The notes under the pieces are model-generated. The model was given only the letters and a program-made list of their open reading frames with translations. It was not told where the DNA came from and did no database searches. Both the position numbers and the translations under genes were made by a program. Positions 46,434 through 54,123 of a DNA stretch of 64,000 nt are shown in pieces. The stretch comes from Cellulophaga fucicola. GTDB lineage: Bacteria; Bacteroidota; Bacteroidia; Flavobacteriales; Flavobacteriaceae. Each line of letters opens with the position of its first letter. Within the stretch, counting starts at the first letter, position 1. The stretch spans positions 248,001-312,000 of the forward strand of contig NZ_FPIY01000001.1 in assembly GCF_900119145.1 (NCBI RefSeq). Reading direction: 5' to 3'.

Positions 46434-48866
46434 TTAATTAAACTTATAAGTAAAAGTTGCTCTAATATTTCTTTGATCTGATTGTAACTCGTTATAAGAA
46501 TTTGAGTTTTCTAAATTGGTATCTGAATATCTTATATAATTATTAAAGATATCGGTTACACCTACAGAAACTGAAGCTTTGTTTTTTAAGATACTTCGGC
46601 TAAATACAAAATCTAATCTATTTAAAGCTTTCGTTTTTGTTTGCGAATTGTTATTGGCACCTATGTGGTAAAAGTTTGTTTGAAAATCTACCTTGTATAG
46701 TACAGGTAATTTGGCACTAAGGTTAGCGTACCATCTTATCTGATCTGCTGTAAAATCCACATTAACTAAGTCGTTACTGGAATTGCTATAATTGTAATTA
46801 CCAGATAAACTTTGGTTGTAAACCATTGCGTTTAAAGAAAAGCGCCATTTTTTAATAGGAACGTAAGTAGCAGTAGCATCTATACCATATCTATATTCTT
46901 CTGCTATATTCCTTTTTGTTTTTGCAATTACAGGTGAAGTTACAGTAGTACCATCTATAGTTATGGTTTCTGTATTTCCGTTTTCTATAACTACATTATG
47001 TATTACATCTTCTGTTTTTGAGTAAAATAGGGCAGATGTAAACGTGATTTTATTCCATTTGTTTAAGTAATTAAACTCAAAAGAGTTTGTAAACATTGGA
47101 TCTAAATCTGGATTGCCATAAAATAAATTAGTTTTACTAACTCTATTAGGAAAAGGATTTAAGTTACCTGCTGTAGGTCTGTCTATTCTTCGACTAAAGT
47201 TTAAACTTATTTTTTCTTTAGTTGTAAATTCATAGCTTAGAAACATAGATGGAAACCAATTTACATAAGATTTTGTTTCCTTAGTATTTAGGTTTGTTAG
47301 CAGTACAGATACGTCTGTGTTTTCTACACGCATACCAGCAGAAATATTAAAGTTACCAAAGCCTTGTCCAAATTGTAAATAGGCAGCATTTACATTTTGA
47401 CTGTAAATTAGGTTATTACTAAAGTTGGTGTTTTTTGTGAAAATTGAATTAACAATAGACCCTTCTAAATAATCTACCGTATAGTTGTCAAAAATACCTC
47501 TGTAGCCTAGTTCTATTTTAGAATTGTAGTTATTACCAAATGGTAAAGTATAGTCTAGTTGTAAAAGCTGACTAATTTGATGATCATCTGTAATTGCCTT
47601 GTCAAATAACTTGTCATTGCTATTAGGTAAAATAGCTTCGTTAATTGCTCTGTCTTCTAGTTCTAAACTTCTAGAGTATTGGTAATCTATGCTTAAATCA
47701 TGGCCTTTTTTATTAAACTTTCTTTTGTAAGTAGTAGAGTAACGTACGCTTTCTTCATCACTATCTTCAAGTGTGTTTCTAACTCTATTTACTAAGCTAG
47801 CATCTATAGAATTAAAATTATCTATAGTTATGTCTGTATTGTTTAGCCCAGAAGATTTTGTGTAAGAAACAGAGTTTGTGATACTCGTAGTTTCATTTAA
47901 AAATAGTTCTAGACCTACGCTTGTGTTTAAGCTTTTGCTTTGTCTGTCTAATGATCTGTACTCATTTTCATAACCGGTACTATTTTTAGTATCATCTAAA
48001 AACTCATTTTTAAATAAGGAATATCCAGGTCTATCTTTATTTATATAGGATATATTAGAAAATATATTAAAATATTTTTTCTTTAAACTTATGCTGCCTC
48101 CTAACTTAAAGTATTTAGGATCTTTTACGGTTGTTGTAACAGAACCACTTACTCCAGATTTTTTAGTTTTTCTTAGTATGATATTTAAGATTCCTGCCGT
48201 TCCAGAAGAGCCGTATTTAGAAGAGGGGTTTGTTATAACTTCTACCTTTTGTATGCTGCTAACAGGCATTTGTTTAAGAGCTTCTGGACTTATGCCAGAT
48301 AGTGTAGAGGGTTTACCGTCAATTAGTATTTTTACATTATTATTGCCTCTAAGGCTAATTGTCCCTTGTGCATCTACAGTTACAGATGGTATGTTATTTA
48401 GGACATCGGATGCAGAACCACCATTAACTGTTAAATCTTTACCTACATTATATATTTTTTTGTCTAAACGAAGTTCTACTGTTGTTTTATCTGCAATAAG
48501 TTCTACTTCATTTAATTTTTCTACGTCCGCATCTAATTTAATTTCTCCTAAGTTTTTAGAAGAACTCAAATCTAGATTATTTAGGTTAACTACTTTATAG
48601 CTTAGATACTCTACTTTTAAGTGGTATGTACCACTTGGAATTTCTATTACAAACTTTCCGTTTTTATTTGTAACACCCCCAGAAATAAAATTAGGGTTGT
48701 TAGGGTCTTGTAATATTAATGTAGCGTATTCTAATGGCTTATCGGTGTTACTATCTTTAATAGTACCTGTAATTTTAATATTTTGTAAGTTTTTACTTGG
48801 TTTAGCCTCTTGTGAGTAACCTAAAATAGATAAAAGTAGAAAAGCTAATAATAGTGTGTTTTTCAT
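46434..48866 (-). CDS. Outer membrane beta-barrel protein, TonB-receptor-like (CarboxypepD_reg + plug + barrel)
   Basis: 810 aa. Signal peptide (MKNTLLLAFLLLSILGYSQE), CarboxypepD_reg-like domain (about 30-105), plug domain (about 118-225, LRLDKKIYNVGKDLTVNGGS and IPSVTVDAQGTISLRGNNNV) and a barrel of the OMP_b-brl family to the terminal aromatic FTYKFN. It lacks an obvious TonB box and a SusD partner, so peptide or metal uptake rather than glycan uptake is more likely, but the ligand is unknown. Closely similar in order and motifs to the protein encoded at 49486-51996. Confidence 0.88.
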   Translation of the reverse strand: MKNTLLLAFLLLSILGYSQEAKPSKNLQNIKITGTIKDSNTDKPLEYATLILQDPNNPNFISGGVTNKNGKFVIEIPSGTYHLKVEYLSYKVVNLNNLDLSSSKNLGEIKLDADVEKLNEVELIADKTTVELRLDKKIYNVGKDLTVNGGSASDVLNNIPSVTVDAQGTISLRGNNNVKILIDGKPSTLSGISPEALKQMPVSSIQKVEVITNPSSKYGSSGTAGILNIILRKTKKSGVSGSVTTTVKDPKYFKLGGSISLKKKYFNIFSNISYINKDRPGYSLFKNEFLDDTKNSTGYENEYRSLDRQSKSLNTSVGLELFLNETTSITNSVSYTKSSGLNNTDITIDNFNSIDASLVNRVRNTLEDSDEESVRYSTTYKRKFNKKGHDLSIDYQYSRSLELEDRAINEAILPNSNDKLFDKAITDDHQISQLLQLDYTLPFGNNYNSKIELGYRGIFDNYTVDYLEGSIVNSIFTKNTNFSNNLIYSQNVNAAYLQFGQGFGNFNISAGMRVENTDVSVLLTNLNTKETKSYVNWFPSMFLSYEFTTKEKISLNFSRRIDRPTAGNLNPFPNRVSKTNLFYGNPDLDPMFTNSFEFNYLNKWNKITFTSALFYSKTEDVIHNVVIENGNTETITIDGTTVTSPVIAKTKRNIAEEYRYGIDATATYVPIKKWRFSLNAMVYNQSLSGNYNYSNSSNDLVNVDFTADQIRWYANLSAKLPVLYKVDFQTNFYHIGANNNSQTKTKALNRLDFVFSRSILKNKASVSVGVTDIFNNYIRYSDTNLENSNSYNELQSDQRNIRATFTYKFN

Positions 48867-49089
48867 TATAGCATAGTCTTGTAAGTGGTTAGTTTATAGA
48901 CCAAATTAGCTTTTATCTTTGTAAGCATAGTGTAGTAGGTGAGTAGTTTAAGTTTAGTCAGTGGGTTTAGTTAGTAAAAACAAATTAAATTTATTCTATG
49001 TATCGTTAATTTTTAAGATAATTTTAATACGTCTTCTACTACAAATATAAAATAATTCTAAAATAATTCTAATTTTTTTTAGTTTAAGA

Positions 49090-49120
49090 TTTGTACTATT
49101 CATCTTAAGAAGTATCTTTG
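49090..49120 (+). promoter_or_regulatory. Bacteroidota-type promoter for the 57-aa gene
   Basis: TTTG at 49090-49093, a 19-nt spacer, then TATCTTTG at 49113-49120 (TAnnTTTG consensus). It ends 22 nt before the ATG at 49143. Both elements and the spacing fit the known -33/-7 layout. Confidence 0.75.
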
Positions 49121-49142
49121 TAGTCGTTAAAATAAATTATAT

Positions 49143-49316
49143 ATGTTCGAATTTGACCAGTACTTAGGTTTTTTAGCTTTTTTAACTATCCTTACAATAG
49201 GATTTTGGTTAATGATATTTTTATTAACTTTTGTTATACCTTATTGGTTGGGCGGATCACTTATAGAATTTCTTAAAGAAAAACGAGAAGCTAGAAAAGC
49301 AAAACGATTAGAATAA
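49143..49316 (+). CDS. 57-aa single-pass membrane microprotein
   Basis: Short open frame MFEFDQYLGFLAFLTILTIG to a TAA at 49314-49316, 57 residues. One long hydrophobic stretch (about 8-36, containing FWLMIFLLTFVIPYWLGG), then a strongly basic cytosolic tail (EKREARKAKRLE). A good upstream promoter (49090-49120) and a perfect hairpin terminator (49328-49354) frame it, which strongly supports a real, separately transcribed gene. No family recognised. It lies between two paralogous outer membrane receptor genes on the other strand. Confidence 0.8.
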   Translation: MFEFDQYLGFLAFLTILTIGFWLMIFLLTFVIPYWLGGSLIEFLKEKREARKAKRLE

Positions 49317-49327
49317 AAAAAATATAA

Positions 49328-49354
49328 AGAGACTCAATTGAGTCTCTTTTTTTT
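49328..49354 (+). terminator. Terminator of the 57-aa gene
   Basis: Perfect 20-nt palindrome AGAGACTCAATTGAGTCTCT followed by a T-run, 11 nt after the stop codon. Confidence 0.88.
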
Positions 49355-49430
49355 GTGCTTATTTTAGTTATGTAGTGTATTTATATTATTAAATTATTTT
49401 ACAGCTATTATGGTTGTGATTTTTTTAAAT

Positions 49431-49460
49431 AAAAAAAGAGGCCCAGGAGGCCTCTTTTTT
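49431..49460 (-). terminator. Terminator downstream of the second receptor gene
   Basis: AAAAAAGAGGCC / GGCCTCTTTTTT with a 5-nt loop (CAGGA), followed by a U-run in minus-strand sense, 25 nt past the receptor's stop. Confidence 0.88.
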
Positions 49461-49485
49461 AGTTGTATATAAGTTGTGTTATTGT

Positions 49486-51996
49486 TTAACCTTGCATATC
49501 CATATCATCTCCACTTTCTCTCATTTCTCCTTTACTACGTTGATTTTTCTGTTGGTTAAATCTGTATGTAAAAGTTAAAGAAGCACTTCTTTGTCTCCAT
49601 TGAAATTCGCTGTTAGAGATAATATTTTCTGTTGTACTTTCAGACATCCTTTTTCTTGTATTAAAAATATCATTAACACTTAAAGATAAAGTAGCTTTGT
49701 CATTAAGTAAGTCTTTACTTAATGCTAAATCTGAACCAAACATTCCTTTTCTAGTAGTCTGAGCATTCTCTGAAGGACCTCTATACGTTAAGTTTGTTTG
49801 AAAATCGATTTTTGCAGGTAATGGAATTTTTGCGCTAAATTTAGAAAACCAACTAAAGTTATCTGCATCAAAATTTTGAGTAATTACTTCGTTCAAGAAG
49901 TTAGTATAAGAGTGTTCTCCTTCTACGGTTTGTTGAAACAAGTTTAGGTTTAAACTAAATCTCCAATTTCTCATTGGTGTGTAGGTAGATGTAATGTCTA
50001 ACCCATATCTACTTTCTGTAGCTAAGTTAATAGGTGTTCTTGCCTGTACTGGTATTTCAACAGAACTTCCTGGATTGGCAGGATCGCTTATGCTTACAAA
50101 CTCTCCTGTTTCTTGTGTTATAAATTGAAAAACACCAGTAGAGTGGTTGTAGTAACCAGAGATATTAAATAATATTTTATCCCATCTTTTTAAGTAGCCT
50201 AAATCATAAGCATCTGTGAATGTTGGGTCCAAGTCTGGATTACCAAAAAATAAGTTAGTATTACTAGATCTAGAAGGGAAAGGATTTATAAATCTAGATC
50301 CAGGTCTTCTTAATCTTTTACTGTAACTTACTGTAAATTGTTCCATTTCTGATAACTCATATCCTAAGAAAACAGAAGGGAACCAGTTTGTGTATTTTTT
50401 ATTGTTGATATCATTAGTTTCTGCTAATTCTATATCAATGTCTGTGTCTTCTACTCTTAAACCACCAAGTAAGCTAAATTTATCAATCTTAGTACCTAAT
50501 TGTACATAGGCTGCATTTACAGTTTCATTAAAAAATAAAGTGTTACTAAAATTGGGGTCACTGTTAAAGATGCCGCCTATTTCTTGACCAAAGTCATAAT
50601 CTGTAGTGTAGTTGTTAAAGTTACCTCTATAGCCAGCTTCAAACTGAGAAGCAAAATCTTTACCAAATGGTAATACATAGTCTAATTGTACTAATTGCTT
50701 AATTTGGTTGTTATCAGTAATTGTACGTTCTAAAGGGCTATTGGTTGTGCTACCGCTAACTACCTCTTCTATACTAGCGTTCTCTAATTCGTCTGATCTA
50801 GAATATTGGTAATCTATAGTTAATTTATTACCATCTTCGTTAAACCTTTTTTCGTAGTTTAATGAGTATTGTACTGTTTCTTCGTCATCATCTTCATTCG
50901 TAGTTCTTTCTCTTTCTATGGTAGGGTTCATATTACCATCAAAATTAAAGAAGTTAACTTCTGCAAGGTCTAAACCATTAGAATTTCTATATAAAACAGA
51001 GTTTGTAATACTGCTTGTTTCATCAATAAAATACTCAAAACCTATGTTGGCATTGTAGCTTTTACTGCTTCTTGTGTATTCTCTATATTCGTTTTCAAAA
51101 CTAGAAGGGTTACCGTCTTCATCTAAGTATTGATTTTCAAAGAAAGCATTACCAGGACCAGTTCTGTCTCTGTAGCTTAAGTTTGTGTAAAGGTTAAATT
51201 TATCTCTTCTAAGATTTATGTTTGCAGAACCGGCATATTGCTCAGGATCCCCTACTGTAGCAGAAACAGAACCATTTAAACCAGCTGTTTTGCTTTGCTT
51301 TAAAATAATGTTTAAGATACCAGCAGTACCTTCAGCATCATATCTAGCAGATGGGTTTGTAACAACCTCTATTCTTTCTATAGCATCTGCAGGTAAAGAT
51401 TTTAATGCAGCATTGTCTAAACCAGATAGAGCAGATGGTTTACCGTTAATTAAGATTTTAACACTTTCGTTTCCTCTTAAGCTAATTGCACCTTCTACAT
51501 CTACATCTACAGATGGTACGTTATTTAATACATCTGTTACAGAGCCACCTTTAACGGTTAAGTCTTTACCAACATTGTATATTTTTTTATCTAATCTAAG
51601 TTGAACTGTTGTTTTTTCTGCAGTAATAACAACAGCGTCTAACTGCTCAACATCTAAGGCTAATTTAATAATGCCTAAATCTTTAGAGTTAGATAAGTCT
51701 TGATTGTTTAATGTGTAAGTTCTATAAGATAAAAATTCAACTTTTACATTATATATGCCTGCGTCTGCAGTAACATTAAATTTCCCTTGTTCATCTGTTA
51801 TTCCACCAGTAACTATAGATGGGTCTTTAACACTTTGTAATATAAGTGTTGCGTATTCTAAAGGATCTCCTGTTTCATCATCTACAACAGAGCCTGTAAT
51901 CTTAACTTTTTTAGGATCTGCTTTTTGTGCATTAGGACCTTGGGCGTATGTAATTACAGTAGCAAATAATAATACTAAGGAAAATAAGTGTTTCAT
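49486..51996 (-). CDS. Outer membrane beta-barrel protein, TonB-receptor-like (paralogue)
   Basis: 836 aa with the same plan as the 46434-48866 protein: signal peptide MKHLFSLVLLFATVITYAQG, CarboxypepD_reg-like domain, plug with LRLDKKIYNVGKDLTVKGGS and VPSVDVDVEGAISLRGNESV, and an OMP_b-brl barrel to about residue 810. The plug-domain blocks are near-identical to those of the paralogue, so a duplication is evident. It ends in a Met/Glu/Asp-rich tail (GEMRESGDDMDMQG) past the barrel, absent in the paralogue. Its start overlaps the stop of the upstream small secreted-protein gene by 4 nt. Confidence 0.88.
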   Translation of the reverse strand: MKHLFSLVLLFATVITYAQGPNAQKADPKKVKITGSVVDDETGDPLEYATLILQSVKDPSIVTGGITDEQGKFNVTADAGIYNVKVEFLSYRTYTLNNQDLSNSKDLGIIKLALDVEQLDAVVITAEKTTVQLRLDKKIYNVGKDLTVKGGSVTDVLNNVPSVDVDVEGAISLRGNESVKILINGKPSALSGLDNAALKSLPADAIERIEVVTNPSARYDAEGTAGILNIILKQSKTAGLNGSVSATVGDPEQYAGSANINLRRDKFNLYTNLSYRDRTGPGNAFFENQYLDEDGNPSSFENEYREYTRSSKSYNANIGFEYFIDETSSITNSVLYRNSNGLDLAEVNFFNFDGNMNPTIERERTTNEDDDEETVQYSLNYEKRFNEDGNKLTIDYQYSRSDELENASIEEVVSGSTTNSPLERTITDNNQIKQLVQLDYVLPFGKDFASQFEAGYRGNFNNYTTDYDFGQEIGGIFNSDPNFSNTLFFNETVNAAYVQLGTKIDKFSLLGGLRVEDTDIDIELAETNDINNKKYTNWFPSVFLGYELSEMEQFTVSYSKRLRRPGSRFINPFPSRSSNTNLFFGNPDLDPTFTDAYDLGYLKRWDKILFNISGYYNHSTGVFQFITQETGEFVSISDPANPGSSVEIPVQARTPINLATESRYGLDITSTYTPMRNWRFSLNLNLFQQTVEGEHSYTNFLNEVITQNFDADNFSWFSKFSAKIPLPAKIDFQTNLTYRGPSENAQTTRKGMFGSDLALSKDLLNDKATLSLSVNDIFNTRKRMSESTTENIISNSEFQWRQRSASLTFTYRFNQQKNQRSKGEMRESGDDMDMQG

Positions 51997-52466
51997 TCTT
52001 TCTTTTTAGTTTTTTTCTTTTTCTTTTTTTTGGCCTTTTTAAAACCTTCTTTTTCTAAAGCAACATACGCATCATACTTTTCTTTTGGCAATGCAGCTTT
52101 TAGTTCTTCAGATTGTTCTTTTTGTAATTTTTCAATGCTTTCCCTCATTTTATCACCTTCTAGTTTTAAAATTTGCAGCTCCATATACTTTTTAATATAC
52201 TTGGTTAGAGTAGTACTTAGGACTGCTTGTTCAAAACTATTAAGTTCTATAACTTCAGTAATTTTTGGCATTTGTAATTCTACAATTTCTTCTGCTGTAA
52301 GTGGTTTTGGCTTTTCATTAGACTGTGTTTGTGGCATTTGGTTTCTAACACGACCTCTTCCAGATCCATTATTATAACCGTTACCGTAGCCATATTGCGC
52401 TTCTACAGTAGAAACAGATAATACAAATGTTAATGTTGCATAAAAAAATATTTTTTTAGTTTTCAT
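51993..52466 (-). CDS. Secreted helical protein with lysine-rich tail, coupled to the receptor gene
   Basis: 157 aa. Signal peptide (MKTKKIFFYATLTFVLSVST, cut after about VEA), a Gly/Tyr/Asn-rich segment YGYGNGYNNGSGRGR, a helical core (about 55-140) with KYIKKYMELQILKLEGDKMR, and a remarkable C-terminus KKAKKKKKKKTKKKE. No family recognised; the helical core resembles small periplasmic Spy/CpxP-like or stress chaperone proteins only in composition. It overlaps the receptor gene by 4 nt and so is its probable partner. Confidence 0.75.
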   Translation of the reverse strand: MKTKKIFFYATLTFVLSVSTVEAQYGYGNGYNNGSGRGRVRNQMPQTQSNEKPKPLTAEEIVELQMPKITEVIELNSFEQAVLSTTLTKYIKKYMELQILKLEGDKMRESIEKLQKEQSEELKAALPKEKYDAYVALEKEGFKKAKKKKKKKTKKKE

Positions 52467-52574
52467 AACTTTCTGAATTAGTAAGAGTTTAAAAATTAAA
52501 GAAGGTTTAATCTAGTTTGGTTAAAGATTTGTTAAAAGAAAATAGCAATAAAAATGCCAAAAGCTAAAACACTT

Positions 52575-52916
52575 CTAAATTATAGAATTTATTAGCTCGG
52601 TAGGCCTTCCAATTACAGCTTTTTCACCATTAACAATTATTGGTCTTTCTATAAGTTTAGGGTTGGCTAGCATTGCATCTAAAATTTCTTCGTTAGATAA
52701 ATCTTTGCCTTTGTAGCTCTCTTTCCAAATAGCTTCGTTTTTACGAACAAGACCTATTGGCTCTATGTTTAATAAGCTTATAATTTCTTCTAATTCTTTT
52801 TTGCTAGGTATATCTTCTAAATATTTTACTATTTTAAACTCTTTACCAGAGTCTTTTAATAAAGCTACACCTGCTCTAGATTTGCTACATCTGTTGTTAT
52901 GGTATATTGTTATCAT
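52575..52916 (-). CDS. arsC: Arsenate reductase family protein (ArsC/Spx-like)
   Basis: 113 aa. MITIYHNNRCSKSRAGVALL gives the N-terminal Cys10 in the CxxS-type active site of glutaredoxin-linked ArsC proteins, followed by EFKIVKYLEDIPSKKELEE and IERPIIVNGEKAVIGRPTE with the conserved RP pair. Reduces arsenate in the classical family, though many ArsC-like proteins are unverified. 19 nt after the prfB stop, so possibly co-transcribed. Confidence 0.85.
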   Translation of the reverse strand: MITIYHNNRCSKSRAGVALLKDSGKEFKIVKYLEDIPSKKELEEIISLLNIEPIGLVRKNEAIWKESYKGKDLSNEEILDAMLANPKLIERPIIVNGEKAVIGRPTELINSII

Positions 52917-52935
52917 CTTTTTTAGTTTTACTATT

Positions 52936-54034
52936 TTAATCTTCTTGTTTTTGGCCCATCATCATTAAATAAGCTTTTAAAAACTGATCTATATTACCGT
53001 CCATAACAGCATCTACATTACCAGTTTCTTCTGCAGTACGCACGTCTTTTACCAATTTGTATGGGTGCATAACATAATTTCTTATTTGCGAACCCCATTC
53101 AATTTTCATCTTACCTGCTTCAATTTCGCTACGTGCTTCTTGCTTTTTACGCAATTCAATTTCGTATAATTGAGATTTAAGCATTTTCATGGCGGTAGCT
53201 CTATTGTCGTGTTGCGAACGAGAGTCTGAGCAAGAAATTTGTATGCCAGAAGGTTTATGACTTAATTGTACTTTAGTCTCTACCTTGTTTACATTTTGGC
53301 CACCAGCACCACTAGAACGAGCTGTTGTAATCTCTATGTCTGCGGGGTTAATTTCTATTTCTATGCTATCATCTGCTAAAGGGTACACATATACAGAAGC
53401 AAAAGAAGTGTGTCTTTTTGCATTACTATCAAACGGAGAAATACGTACCAAACGGTGTACACCATTTTCACCTTTTAACCATCCAAAGGCAAAATCACCT
53501 TCTATTTCTAAAGTAACTGTTTTTATACCAGCTACATCACCTGCTTGGTAGTTTAGCTCCTTTATTTTGTATCCTTGTTTTTCTGCCCACATAAGATACA
53601 TGCGCATAAGCATAGCTGCCCAGTCGCAACTTTCTGTTCCGCCAGCACCTGCAGTTATTTGTAAAATAGCCGTAAGTTCATCGCCTTCATCAGAAAGCAT
53701 ATTCTTAAACTCTAAGCTTTCAATATGTGTTTTAGCTTTGTTGTAGTGTAGTTCTACTTCTTCAGCAGTAACATCGCCTTCTTTTAAAAACTCTAGTAAA
53801 ACTTCAAGGTCTGCTATAAGTACTTTAGCATCATCAAAATCTTTTACCCATTTCTTTTTAGACTGTAACACTTTCATCTGAGCTTGCGCTACCTGTGCAT
53901 TATCCCAAAAATTCGGAGCTAAAGTTTTTTCCTCTTCATTTTCTATTTCTATAAGCTTGGCATCTATGTCAAAGATACCTCCTTAACGCACCAAGGCGAT
54001 CTAAAAGATCTTTGTACTGATCTGTTGTTATCAT
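52936..54034 (-). CDS. prfB: Peptide chain release factor 2 with programmed +1 frameshift
   Basis: Two-part gene. Reading starts at ATG 54034 ([20 protein letters not shown], then Leu) and meets an in-frame TGA at 53971-53969. At the site the minus strand reads AGGAGG TAT CTT TGA C, the classical RF2 slip: an internal Shine-Dalgarno, CTT, and a UGA that RF2 itself reads. Shifting +1 continues [19 protein letters not shown] and onward, giving 21 + 344 = 365 aa, the same length as E. coli RF2. Downstream shows the RF2 anticodon-like SPF ([12 protein letters not shown]) and the catalytic GGQ ([10 protein letters not shown]). It is not a broken gene. Confidence 0.96.
53968..53983 (-). promoter_or_regulatory. 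prfB programmed frameshift site
   Basis: Minus-strand order: AGGAGG (53983-53978), TAT, CTT (53974-53972), TGA (53971-53969), C. The SD-like hexamer sits three bases upstream of the slippery CTT, as in E. coli (AGGGGG TAT CTT TGA C). Autoregulatory: low RF2 favours frameshifting. Confidence 0.95.
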
Positions 54035-54123
54035 TCTTAAAATAATTTAAAAGCAAAAATAGTACTAAACTATGGTTGTACAATCTATTTTGTATAAATT
54101 TAGAAAATCAAAAAAAATAACCA

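Noticed and set aside
48091-48600. 169-codon plus-strand open frame
   Set aside because: Antisense to the plug domain of the receptor gene; the coding strand shows recognisable family motifs.
53969-53971. In-frame TGA in prfB as a sign of a pseudogene
   Set aside because: The AGGAGG TAT CTT TGA C context is the programmed +1 shift, and the downstream frame keeps the SPF and GGQ motifs with a total of 365 aa.
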